A stretch of 64,000 nt of DNA from Balanoglossus misakiensis (lineage: Eukaryota > Hemichordata), in the NCBI GenBank assembly GCA_040954595.2, contig CM082594.2, positions 9,052,001-9,116,000 of the forward strand. Direction: 5' to 3'. This document shows, piece by piece, positions 25,213 to 36,700 of this stretch. The position numbers were made by a program, and so were the translations under genes. The number at the start of each line of letters is the position of its first letter. Position 1 is the stretch's first letter. The notes under the pieces were generated by a model. It made no database searches and was not told the DNA's origin. It saw only the letters and a program-made list of their open reading frames with translations.

Positions 25213-27402
25213 GTTGATTTCGATCGGCGACTGCTTGAACCATAGGTTGTCTAGTCTGGTATAGTTTGTGGAAAGGGGACACTCAGAACGCAGGTTCACT
25301 GAGTTGTACAGGTTTACAGTCGGGTGTGGTGCGATCTTCTTCTTGTTGTATGAAACAGATCCATTGTTGTTCTTAAAAGCCCTGCATTTAGACAAATCAC
25401 GAATCGAGGGTTCATTCAAACATTTTTTGGACTGAAGGATCGTACGAACAATAACCGTTAAAGGGGCCCATTGAAAATTCACACTGCCGCGTATGTTTAA
25501 TGGTTGAAAATACACCCATGAAAGCCTTGAGTGAATTTTAAGGACCGCAGTTGTGTTTGAAATAAAATAGTGTATTTGGTGGGCAAATGCATATATTGTC
25601 CCACTATGTCTCCACGCACTGAGACATTGATATATGGACTTCAATTTCCTTCTACAAGTTCATCCGGGAAGTTCGTCAAGTAAATGTCACTGCCTCGTAC
25701 AAAAAAGATGAAATCCAAGATTTGACACCCATTATTTTCCGCTGCGCATGAGCAGTGATAATTCTCGGCGGATATTGATCGCTATGGCAACGCTTGCTGA
25801 ACTCGGTGACGCCACGCGTACGAATGCCGAATACATGTAATAGAAAAAGCGATCGACTGCCGCCGATGGGTGGCTTCTAAGATCAGCTCTGGTTGAAATA
25901 GAAACAGACGACGCTTGTATTTCCACGGTGTCTATTGATTTTCTGTGCAGTCGATAAGAATCTATGCCACACAGGTCACTGTGAATCCCTTCGTAGTCTT
26001 CAACGCGTGTTAGTAGAATGAACAAGGAGGAAGATAGTGGAAGAGATTGAGAAAATAGATTGTATGGAGACAAACGACAGATAAGGCTACACTTCACCAA
26101 AAGGCACTCCTCCAATTTGGCAACAGTGACACCAGATCACGTGACATACACCTGTGCGTACTCAGCATTGTCACATTTCTTTGGGGATTTTAGATGAGCG
26201 TATCCTTGAGTTTCCCACCTGCTTGCGTCAAACAGCAAACGTCGATATGGTGATATTTGCTGAACAGGCTGATAAAGAATTAATGCAATCAAATTTCAAA
26301 ATTCATGGGCTTTGACCTATCCTCTGATTTCGTTAAAAATGATACAAGGAGTTAGTCAGCAATTCCCATACGGTCAAAACGACTATCTTAAGGGGCCGGG
26401 TTGTAAATGATTCATTGCTTAAGCGGTACATACACTCACATATATATAAACATCGCACATAAGGCAAACGTCGATGCTAAAAATAACCCCCTGACACGTG
26501 ACATGTGAGAAAAAACCGCTTTTTTCAGGTAAGTCAATTGACTCGGGTGTTTAAAAAATAACTCAGCAAATTTGTAGCTTAGTTTATATCCCAACTGCCG
26601 CAATATTTCTCAAATCTCAAATTTATAAGTACATTCAGTAAAAAGCAACAACAATTGTCTCGTCTAAGTGGTTTCCAAGGGTAAGGTGAATTCAATCTAT
26701 TTCTTTCGAACGGAATGCATGCGTCATGCAAGGCTGTATGAAATTAACACGGTTTATTTTTTATTAGGGTTTTCATTCGTTATGCACGTCACAGCGGTAC
26801 AAGTTCGGATGTTTTAGAAGTTTCAACTCACGGAATTTGAAATTCATGTTGACAACAATATTAAAATAATATCAAAATTATTCTTCATTCTGGCTAATAG
26901 TATTAACGTAAATTACTTATAAATATATATTTAATAATATATTTATTAATAACAGTGAATGTCCGTGAGGCGAATATGCTATCACTGCACCGTGTTTGAC
27001 CTTAACCCTGAACTCAAGGTGTAGAGATGAAGACCTTCATCAATATCATGATGAGATGTTAGGACAGTTCTGCTGTAGACGTAATGACATTTGAAAGTTC
27101 AAACCATATTCGAGGTTCTTGAATATATAAATATTTAACATGATTTACCTAGATTTGTGTAACCAATCAGATTCACATATTTTCTATCGCGTGTGGTGTC
27201 TAAAATATATTTTCAATCGGCTTGATCTCTTGCAAACACAGATTATGTCGACGTACGTGAAATCATTGGGGGGACATGTAATGTTTGGCCAACCTGTGCG
27301 TGTACGTGCATGTAATGTTAATGCCCGGTGTATGAAATAGGAGCATACACAATTATACCGTCTAACGCATCTACTGATTCACAGTCTGACAGAATCAGAG
27401 GG
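25213..27402. other. Divergent intergenic region between receptor kinase and kelch gene
   Basis: About 2.2 kb between two start codons pointing away from each other, so it should hold both promoters. A TATATAAATA stretch at about 27123-27132 lies 270 bases before the kelch ATG and could be a TATA-like element. The minus-strand open frames at 25.2-26.1 kb look like chance frames or 5' untranslated sequence. AT-rich runs occur at 26.87-26.95 kb. Confidence 0.45.
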
Positions 27403-29712
27403 ATGGGGTCGTGTGAATCTTCGCTGACATCGGCGACGTCGCCGCACGCGCACGCCCTACACCAGAAGCCGGACCACAAACAGTCTCCCCAGCGACTAGA
27501 CGACGAGTTACCGACAGAGGGGACGTCTGCGGGAACATCCGGGAACTCGGTTACCAAGGAGAAGAGCGGCGGGGATAAGGCAGACGGGATTAGTGGAAAT
27601 GATCAAGATGGTTGCCATGGGTTCCGCGCTGAACATGCTAAGTACGTGTTTGCTGAGCTGGATAAGATGAGACGGCGCGGGGAATGCACGGATGTAGAAA
27701 TCGTCAGCGATGGCCGCGTTTTTCATCTTCACAGACTCGTCCTTTTGGCGAACACCGACTCGTTTAGTGGTGAATTTTCCCCGGCCGCGGGAGATCCAAC
27801 GAGGCAAGAAATAAACGCATCAACCTTTGAGGGCATAGATCCGGTGACCATGGAAACCGTGTCGAGTTTTATGTACGATGATAGCTTGACGCTCACGGAA
27901 GAGCGATTACGGCAGATACAGACAGACTACCGAGTCGTGCCGCTGATATCCTCGTTCAAGACGTCAATTCCCTCCACAACCGTGCAAAATTCCAACGGCT
28001 CTGGAAATGCGCCCTTATTGATGTCAAGAATTGAACGTTTTCGAAACGAACGCTTTTTGACTGATTTGGACCTGTATGTCGACGCACGAAAATTTGAATG
28101 TCACCGCTGCATACTGGCTGCTTGTAGCGGATATTTTCGAGGTCTCTTCACATCCAACAGGGAAGGCACGAAAGATAGGGTCGTTCGCATCAGGGGAGTC
28201 GAGCCAGACATCATCGGTCTGCTCGTTAATTTCGCCTACACGGGAATCATTGCAATCGAGGAAATCAATGTTCCCCAGATCCTCGCCGCTTCAAGGCGTT
28301 TCCAGTTTAAAAAGGTCGAGAAATTGTGCGTGTCTTTTCTGCAATGCAAACTCTCACTCGCAAACTGCATTTCCACCATGAGACTGGCTGCGAAGGAAAA
28401 CGCGATGAGGCTGGCGGAGCGAGCGAAACAGGTGGCGGTCACACAATTCGAGGAGCTCGCAAAGCAGCCGACGTTTCTTCATCTAAGCCTAGCCGAGCTG
28501 AAGGGCATACTCGTTGACGAGCTGCACGTAGACTCCGAAGAACAGGTTTGTGACGCTGTAATGAAATGGGTAGCTTTTAGCAGAGCTGAAAAAGCCGGGT
28601 ACATCTCCGAAATCCTCGAATGTTTGAATTTGGAGCAGCTGTCGAACCACTACGTCCAAAGCAAACTTATGAAAGACTGTATTACGAAGCCGATATTCCA
28701 AAAACAAGGATTCCACAAAAAGTATGCGAAAACTAATAAACACCCAAGAAAATACACAGAGAGTGTGATTTTCCTCGGCGAGTCTTCGGAAATGAAGTTC
28801 CATTCGGTAATTTACGACCCCTTGAAGAAAACATGGGCAGAGGTTCTTGAACTCCAGAATCTTCCTTTGGATGAAGTGACGTCATCTATCTCTGCGGCGC
28901 TATTTTGGCAGGGGGAATTGTGGGTCGTTGTGGGTTGGCGTCATCATGTGATTTTTAACCTAAACGAACGCGAGTGGTACACGAACTCCGGCATTTGTAG
29001 CAAAGTTCGAAGCAAATTCGGATTTTTGTCTATCTCTGAAAATGTGTACATTTTTGGAGGAGAAAGTGCTTCCAGTGAACTACAACCCTCAGAGGATAAG
29101 TCGGTTGACAACCTGCTGGATGTTTACAAGTATAATTCTGAACGTGATATATGGGAAATCGCTGCTCCTCTTCCTAGCCCAATTTTGCCAAAATCTTTCG
29201 TCGAATGCAACAACAAAATCAACGTCATTAGCGCCACCAGTGACGGCAGCAGTATCAGAGGCTATTTACATCAGTATACGCCAGGCAACGATTCATGGGC
29301 GTTGGTGGCGCTCCTACCAGAAGACTGTTTTCCGAACGAAAGGAGGAATGGTGAATCGGTTGCAAGTGTTTGTGATCTATCAGTGGCTGCTATAGATGGA
29401 AGTTTATATATTTACGTGGCAAGTACGGGTTCTTTTCACAGATACGATACCCGGATTGACGCGTGGCATTCGCTGCCTACCATGAACAGACTCAGAAGAG
29501 ATCACCAAACTGTCGTCTGCATGACTAGAATTATGGTCTTTGGTGGTTTTGACATCGCTTCAGAATCTCCCGTGGCTGAAATCGAGGCGTTCGATCCACT
29601 CAGAGAGGAGTGGGAGATTGTGGATGAAATCTCGCGAGACTTTCCCCTGGAAAGAGCACACGCTGCCGTAACTGTGCCAAATAAACAATTATGGAGAACA
29701 TATCTCACCTGA
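27403..29712 (+). CDS. Tandem BTB-BACK-kelch protein (KLHL/KBTBD type), intronless
   Basis: Proteins with BTB, BACK and kelch domains usually act as substrate adaptors of Cullin-3 ubiquitin ligases (known of the family). I place the start at the first in-frame ATG, 27403 (GGG before, G after: strong context), giving 769 residues. The frame stays open upstream to about 27328 but has no ATG there. Residues 1-80 are low complexity and begin MGSCESS, fitting an N-myristoylation signal with a nearby cysteine. A degenerate first BTB spans about 81-185 (TDVEIVSDGRVFHLHRLVLL). A fuller second BTB spans about 214-316 (TDLDLYVDARKFECHRCILA). The BACK domain is about 317-425. Kelch-type blades at about 450-755 include VYIFGG and IMVFGGF strands. 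The coding region is a single 2.3-kb exon, unlike its intron-rich neighbours, which suggests an old retrocopy origin (inference). A 5' untranslated exon is possible. I cannot assign an ortholog. Confidence 0.9.
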   Translation: MGSCESSLTSATSPHAHALHQKPDHKQSPQRLDDELPTEGTSAGTSGNSVTKEKSGGDKADGISGNDQDGCHGFRAEHAKYVFAELDKMRRRGECTDVEIVSDGRVFHLHRLVLLANTDSFSGEFSPAAGDPTRQEINASTFEGIDPVTMETVSSFMYDDSLTLTEERLRQIQTDYRVVPLISSFKTSIPSTTVQNSNGSGNAPLLMSRIERFRNERFLTDLDLYVDARKFECHRCILAACSGYFRGLFTSNREGTKDRVVRIRGVEPDIIGLLVNFAYTGIIAIEEINVPQILAASRRFQFKKVEKLCVSFLQCKLSLANCISTMRLAAKENAMRLAERAKQVAVTQFEELAKQPTFLHLSLAELKGILVDELHVDSEEQVCDAVMKWVAFSRAEKAGYISEILECLNLEQLSNHYVQSKLMKDCITKPIFQKQGFHKKYAKTNKHPRKYTESVIFLGESSEMKFHSVIYDPLKKTWAEVLELQNLPLDEVTSSISAALFWQGELWVVVGWRHHVIFNLNEREWYTNSGICSKVRSKFGFLSISENVYIFGGESASSELQPSEDKSVDNLLDVYKYNSERDIWEIAAPLPSPILPKSFVECNNKINVISATSDGSSIRGYLHQYTPGNDSWALVALLPEDCFPNERRNGESVASVCDLSVAAIDGSLYIYVASTGSFHRYDTRIDAWHSLPTMNRLRRDHQTVVCMTRIMVFGGFDIASESPVAEIEAFDPLREEWEIVDEISRDFPLERAHAAVTVPNKQLWRTYLT

Positions 29713-31328
29713 GTGGTTGGTCGTCGTCACGTGGTGAAGCGGTGTTAGTGGTGAACAGATGTTCAACCCAGATGTTCAACTGACATCCTCTGTACCGTGA
29801 TAGGTTGTTGCAAAATAGAAATAATGTAACTATTCATGCATGGTATTGTTATGCTTTGTCCCATAAATGCCAAATTTGCCAATGTACAGTCTTTTCCCAG
29901 AGGTTATATAGCCCAATAGATACAGATGTCAGCTTTAGCTTCATTTCGATTCAAGTTTCATGATCACTTCTGTTTATACTTACATGTGTCAACTGTCAAA
30001 ATGTGGTGAAAAAGTCGAAGTATGACATCAAAGTGTTGATTGTCGTCTCTGAGGGGGTTACCGTGGTAGCATGATGGAGAATGGTTCGAGTTGTACCCGT
30101 CAAAATATTACTCCTTTTGTATATATACGATAAATATACGCAACACGTGATATACTTATAATATAAGACAACATTTTATTTTTCTTCAGAAGTACTTTGT
30201 GTATATTCAGCATACATCTGCACAACTGATTGAAAATCGTAACATTTACAGTTTGAAAATTAACGAAAATGTGACATGAAATTGGCTTGTTACAGATTGG
30301 TGGACTCATGTACGATAGATTAATGTTTGTGGTCTGTGGGGATGAGATTTGTCCTGGTAAACTTCTATGAAGGTACAGTCCAGCCTAGTTCTCATGCCCA
30401 TTAATTGTGTTGATGTTGTTGTTTGCAATTCACGTACTTTGGTACAGTTATTACTACAACGTATGGAAACTGATGGAGTTACAATCTTGTTACAGTACCA
30501 ATTCACATTTCAGACTGCTGGTGTTTTTGTTTCAAATTTGTGATCCAAGAGAGAGGTACTGTCCTGAAAATTGTATTTTAATTTAAAGGTATAAATAATA
30601 TTAAATATTCTTTATTCACAAGCACACAGCCGTCATCGTGACATAATTAAATTACACTCAGTTCACATTGCATTGTTGGGGAAATATTACTTTGTAATCG
30701 GATAAAGGCAGGGATTCTCGTCGTGATGTTTTCTCTCGTGATAAGATTGCAAGATACATAGCGTGATAAGTTCGATATTAAATCAATCAAGTCCACCTTT
30801 CATCGATGTGACAGGCACACATTATCGTTTTTGGTGTTATCTGCATCACTGTCGTTTGTCATGCGATTCTATGACAAAATGGAGTCGTTTGTCCCTCTCG
30901 AAGTTTCAGCAGCTTTTGGTGCCAAACGTAGCACTGCATCTTTCCCTTCGTCTCTTCGCCGAACCCTGGTTAGTTTTTGTGTAAATGATATCAAGTCGAC
31001 ATCGTCTCGCTCTTTGTTGTTATAACACCTTCACTACTACCGCATACCCCGGTAATACTCTTCAAACAGTTGCGTGCAAGCATGTCGTTCTCCAGCGACG
31101 GTTTCTTCTCGCCATTCCATGGCATGACGTCACCAGGTCAGTGTCATCTGGACCAATCGGACAGGTCCAGGAGTCGGGTACCCGCGGAAGTACATCCTTC
31201 CGCCGGGAGAACTTTCTTCTTCACTGGAGCAACAGCTCGCGTTTCTGGAAGTCGCACGAGGGCGTGGACATGTCAAGTTGTCGGAGGTCCCCAACACCCA
31301 AACAGAGATGTTGGTTCAGTCCGGTTGA
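29713..31328. other. Convergent intergenic region between kelch and Ras-like genes
   Basis: About 1.6 kb that should hold both 3' untranslated regions. A minus-strand AATAAA at 30616-30611 could end the Ras-like transcript. For the kelch gene I see only ATTAAA-type hexamers near 30.6 and 30.78 kb. The plus-strand frames over 30.98-31.45 kb are antisense shadows of the last Ras-like exon. Confidence 0.45.
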
Positions 31329-33705
31329 CTACACCACACACTCAGTTTTCGGTAGCGTGCGGAAAGACGATGACCTGCTCACAATCTTTCTGTAGTAGTC
31401 CTTTTTGTTGTTTTCTCTTTGTCCGCGGAAGGATACCGACCGACTGATGATTTTCCACGGTTTCTTGGACGTTTTCAATTTCTTGTTATTTTCCTTGTGC
31501 AAGATGCATGACCTGATCATGTCCTCGAAAATCAGTTTAATTCTAGTGATTTCTGTGGCTGCCGAGGTTTCGTAGAAGTTCCAGTCGTGTTGTTTGGCGA
31601 GTTCTAAACCTTCCGAGTGAGAAACCTGTCTTCCTTGGGCGAAGTCGCACTTGTTGGCCAATAAAACCACTGGCACATTTTTGTTGCATTTCTGTAAAGT
31701 TTCGTGGAATTCTTCCGTCGCTTGGAAGCTTTGTCGGTTTGTCGTCGAATAAATGTATAAGACTCCGTCTGCAGATTCGAGATACTTTTCAGTTTTCTCC
31801 TGAAATGAAAAACATGAATATAGTTTAAGATATTTGAAGAAAATCTACGAGTGTCGAAATCGGTAAAAAACATCATGCATTTGGAGTGTTTAATCTTAGA
31901 CCCAGCCCAGGCCAATACTGCAAAACCGTTTTGAAAATATTTGTTGAATTGGCGCCAAGCCGAGTCATTGTTTTTGTTTATGAAGAGTTTTTGTTCCAGG
32001 AGTACCCCCTCCCCACTTGACAAAGGCAAAAGTATTCCAAGAATACGGCCACAAGACTGACCGATACAGATAAGTGAAATTCTTTCTACCATAAATTTTG
32101 TAACCAGTGAAGTCCTCTTTGTAAATGATAACCTTGGTTACTGTGGTACGTCCATGGTTAGTTACATACACTTAGAAAATGCTACTTCAGTTAAATCATG
32201 GAGGTTACATTGATTTGTAATGACATGAATGATGATCGTGTGCCAGGCTGAAATTATCTCTCAGATGTCGAAAATAACAAGTGACGTCATGTTCGTACCT
32301 GATCTGCCGTGTCCAGCAATTCCAATTGGACTTTCCTCCCATCGATTGTGTCACACTTCTCGTAGCATAATTCTGTAACGAAGCCGTGAAAATGGTAATG
32401 AGTTAATTTGGACGGAAGTTAAAACCCAAATGATTAACAGAAGTAATATGTTCGACCGCCACCTTCTTTGTATCTTTATAGGTAAAGCGTTGATCCCCTC
32501 CTCTAAAACCGAAGACTTTCAATTAGCAAGTGAATAGATTGTTGGGAAACTGAACGCTGGAAACAACAGATTTATTCTTTTGTTTTCCAATTATGGAACC
32601 ACGGCATTGATTGCCGTATGATTCAACTCATGGGAACTTTTAAACGGACAATAGAACTGAGTCCTGACACAACACGCCAGGCTGTTCATGTAAATTCAAA
32701 ACCCACGTTGACGAGAAGGTGACAATGGCCCTCTCTCCTCCCCACCCCATGACGTCCCCAGACAAACTTTCATGTTTTGCCGATTGGCTTTCTTCCTTTT
32801 CAATTAAGCCTCTTAAAAAGTGTAATTTTCGGTTGGTATGGGTCACCCCTTTGTTCGCTGGAACATGGAATGCGAGGCCAGTGCCCATCTTTTTTTTCTA
32901 AACGATTTCGAGTTGGGACAATTTATCCTATGACCGTGAAAATGACCTTAAGATTCAGAGTAAATCCTCCGTGAAGGTCATTATGTGAATATATCCTAAT
33001 CATTGTATTCGCTACAGAAAAATTCGTGCCAATACCTTGGCCTTTCGGTCACCCCAAAATTTGGCAATAGTGATATATTTTCCGTATTGTGTACTAGTAT
33101 CCAAAAACTGACAAAACTACTTACCCAGCTTTGATGCGTATTCATGGAGGTATCTTCCACATAGATATCGTACAGCGATGGCTATAAATAAAACAAAACA
33201 TTTCGTAAATAATCAGGTTATAGTCTGCATGTTGCGATAATGATAATTTATCACCGACAATTGAATTTTATCTCGTGATGACCGATGGCCTAGACATAGC
33301 GTTATGAAACAACACTATCTAATGAAAGCAAGGTAGTCTGATTAATTTTTTTTTATCAGAAAAAGTGTTGGCCGTGATGCGGCAACTTTTCATTTTGGAT
33401 AATTTTCATTACCCACTGGACGCAAGGAAATGTCAAAACCATGCAATAAAACACACACACAGTTTTTGTCTGGGAATTTTTCGGCTACGTGTCACCATCT
33501 CCCGTTCATAAACAAGCGTTACTATGGGCATTGAGCTCCGTGTTATAAAATTTCCCGTGGAAGACATCATAGACTGATATTTCAGATTGCCATCTGATCA
33601 GGTTTTTAAATTGAAGGAATATTTACCTGTTTTTCCAACGCCACTTTGTCCAAGCAGAACGATTCTGCAGTGACTGGAAGCTTTGTCCATCTTCAGATTC
33701 GTCAT
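31329..33705 (-). CDS. Ras-like small GTPase of the RERG/RASL11/RASL12 group (four coding exons)
   Basis: Small GTP-binding protein, probably cytosolic or nuclear because no prenylation box is present. Exons in coding order: 33705-33627 (the exon itself runs to an acceptor at 33745), 33181-33125, 32372-32299, 31799-31329. Phases 1, 1, 0 agree, giving 226 residues from the ATG at 33705. G1 P-loop GQSGVGKT is at 19-26, G3 DTADQ at 66-70, G4 NKCD at 119-122, G5 ETSA at 147-150. The usual G3 glycine (Ras Gly60) is replaced by Asp. The last 50 residues are strongly basic and contain two copies of an SRSxSFR motif. The final residues TECVV do not form a CaaX box, as in RERG and RASL12. The reading frame is open upstream of the ATG to 33745, so a further coding exon is possible. 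A consensus GTAAGC donor ending an exon at 36507 on this strand could mark a non-coding first exon. Confidence 0.88.
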
Positions 33706-36700
33706 ATTCTCAGGTCTGTGATCGGGGAGCTTAGCTGCCGAGTACCTGTCGTCGAGAGAGTTTCAGTGTTACTGTAGGGGTTCACATATTTGGCGTGAAA
33801 GAAGTACACGGGTCGAACAATGCCTGTAATCCTGTTAAAGAAATATTTACTCTCGGATGCTAATTTATGCAAACTCGGTGGTATACTGACAAATCAGCCC
33901 ACTTGTGGTTACGTAAGCAGGAACTAGTCGCCGGGGATTTTCGCTTCACACATTGAGACAGTGTTTTGTGCGGCGGGGAGAAAAAAGCTGACAGTGGCAA
34001 TGGTTGCAACGTGTGCCAACATTTAGGAAACTGTGAAAGCGAATTTGGCCATTAAATACAATGGGGGGAAAACTTAATGCCAAGGCAGCGTTAAAATGCG
34101 TCTTTTCATGTGGCAACTAGCAGCTTTACAGGTAGACACAATAACTAATTAGACAAAAAGATCTCAAGGATTTCCGATTCCTAGGAGTGGATGGTGTGAC
34201 GATCTCTGTGCTCCGGCCTTCCTGTATTTTCGCGAAAACCAAAAAATCCTCCGGCTAAGAATCAGAGGTACATTCCTGTTTTTGTGTTCTTGTTAAATGA
34301 GTTGGAATGAAAAGGCTGCGATTCCGCCCCGGGTCGTGTTTTGTTGCTTCAACGGCACCAGAGATTTTTATTCCTCTATCCGTTCAGGCGAGTTTCGAAG
34401 AAAACATTTTAGTTCAGTGCGTGAAACAATGCCAGGTAGGAGGGGACGGAGTGCATTTAATGGGGAAATATGTTGATTGTGGCATCAAAGCGTAGAATGG
34501 TGAGGAATTTCCTCCCGTATGGACCAGCGATTTGTCCCGTGGCTGCAGTTTAAAACCACTACTGTAATCACCTGAGTTCAATATCCTCAGCAAACAAGCG
34601 ATACAGGTGGACAAATGGCCGTATCTATAGGTGCACGTGCTCACTTAAAATTAGAAATCTGGATATAAAACCATTTCAGACAAGGAATGCGCGTTGAATG
34701 TCCAATTGGCACCCGGCGTCCTGTTTTGTGAAGTTAGAAATTGCTGTTAGATTTCACATCACTGTACAAAAATGTTTCGTGGGATACATATCCACTTCAG
34801 ACTAACTTCTGATGTAATCTTTAACCTGGAACTCAGACAGCAGTCATGTATTGTCAGAGACTGCCAATTGATTAGTCAATCTGGAATTGAAAAGATTGCG
34901 CTGAATTTCGCACCGACCACGATAAGGTCGAATAGAAGCATTCCTCCGTGACTGATAAGGTCGACTGTGCGGCAACTGCATGGTCCGGCCATGTCTTTTA
35001 AAGTCACGAATTTTCTCGATTTGATTCTCAGTTGAGTAGTTAGCCCGATAATTAAACGATTTTGAAAGCTAATGACTCTCCCAAAACCAGCTGCACCCAT
35101 TTATAAAGTGCGGTGACCAGTGGATGTCATTTTCTAGTATCCAGAGTCAGAGGCATACTGGGTTCACGGTGGTTGATCGCTTACAGTATGAAGGCTAAAA
35201 TTCTCTAACGCAGACTTAGAACGACAGTTATGAGAGACCAACTACCGTTAGAACTTGACTCTTTCAGTATCATTACACCCACGCAACTTTCCTGCGAGAC
35301 CTGGTACAGTGGTAGTCAATTCAACTGCTCCGAAGGTGAAGTGGTTAGACACGGCGGTTATGCGGACCACCTGTACTCAGCAAATTTGACCTGCCCTTGA
35401 CGTTTCGTTTACAAACACTTCAATTGTTTGCAATCAGCCTTCTCAACACACCTGGGTTGGGGTCTCCAATTATCTGAAATCGTCTCACCCCCCTCGACCC
35501 TATATTTCATGCTTCAACGCCTCCGTGGGACACTAATAAGGTCTCCGTGTGTGGCAGCTTGTAATTCGGTCTAAATGTACACCTGTCCAGAACTGGTTCG
35601 ATTGACATGCAAAGACCGTCGGAAAAGCCTACTTGGTTATTTTCGATTTGGTGGAGATTTTCATTTTTGTTGATTCTGTCACTTATTCCGTGTCCGTTAT
35701 ATGCGGAATTTTACATTTAGCATTTATCTGCACCCGAATTTATAAAAATCAGCAACAATCGGCGCAACGTTGCGAAATGAATGTGACCTGGATCGAGAAA
35801 ACTTGGATTCCACATCGACTGTGCCAGACCTACAGCGAGTCCTTTGTCCGAGCCTCTTTACATACTCCTGCGGAACCGTGACTATATGAGCGCAGTTTCC
35901 GTCTCTGTTTACCGGTGAAGTAACCCCCACTGTGTCCGCCAGGTAACCCGACACAAAATTCTGTGAATTCTTCACGGCATTTCCTGTTAAGTTCTGATCC
36001 CCTCCATCCCCGGCAGACTATTTTCGTCCTTATTACATCTCTAGACCTACTCACAGCGCACGCGCCCTTTGACCACCCGCTGATGGATATGAGACCGACA
36101 CCTCGGTGCTTGGTATTCACTGGGACTGAAAAACACGGCGATAAATCTCTCCGCTGGATCAAGCCATTATTTATTAACATCTCGTAATATTTTAGCGCTT
36201 CGGGGAGTGTTAAGAGTGGTGGGCGTTTTGTTCACAACACAAATGTTGACTTATTTGTCCAATAATATAATTGGGCAACTTCACCGTCCAAACCGTGTGC
36301 TCCAAAGCTTCAGAAATCCCAGGCTCACATCTTTAGCAAAGTTTTCTTTTTCATTTTTCGCTCTTAATTCGACAAATATATTTTGTGTTGCCAGTATTTC
36401 ACGATTAAAAGTTAGAAAATTTACTTTTCGCGTTAATAAAGCATAGGCCTATAGCAAATGCTATTCATTTAAGCAAATAACTCAAACAACCAGGAAAATT
36501 GCTTACCTTAGCTTTGAATGATGATTCGGCTGAATAGCCAGAAAGGACAAGCGAAGTTCAGCTAATGGTTGGAAAATTCCCCTGGTAATAACCCGATTTT
36601 CCAACTAATGCACGAAATGTAGAAAGACTCGGTAAATTCGCGGTAGCGCGGTTGGCCGTCTGCACAGTGTATATGGGTTACTCCTGTCCGTCTCAGTGTC

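Noticed and set aside
25732-26115. Minus-strand 127-codon frame upstream of the receptor kinase
   Set aside because: No domain or signal peptide. The receptor already has a clean signal-peptide exon at 25212-25152.
27328-27402. Upstream extension of the kelch reading frame
   Set aside because: It contains no ATG. The only way to use it would be a GTG start or an unseen 5' exon.
30985-31447. Two long plus-strand frames over the Ras-like gene
   Set aside because: They are antisense to the last exon of the Ras-like gene and have no family resemblance.
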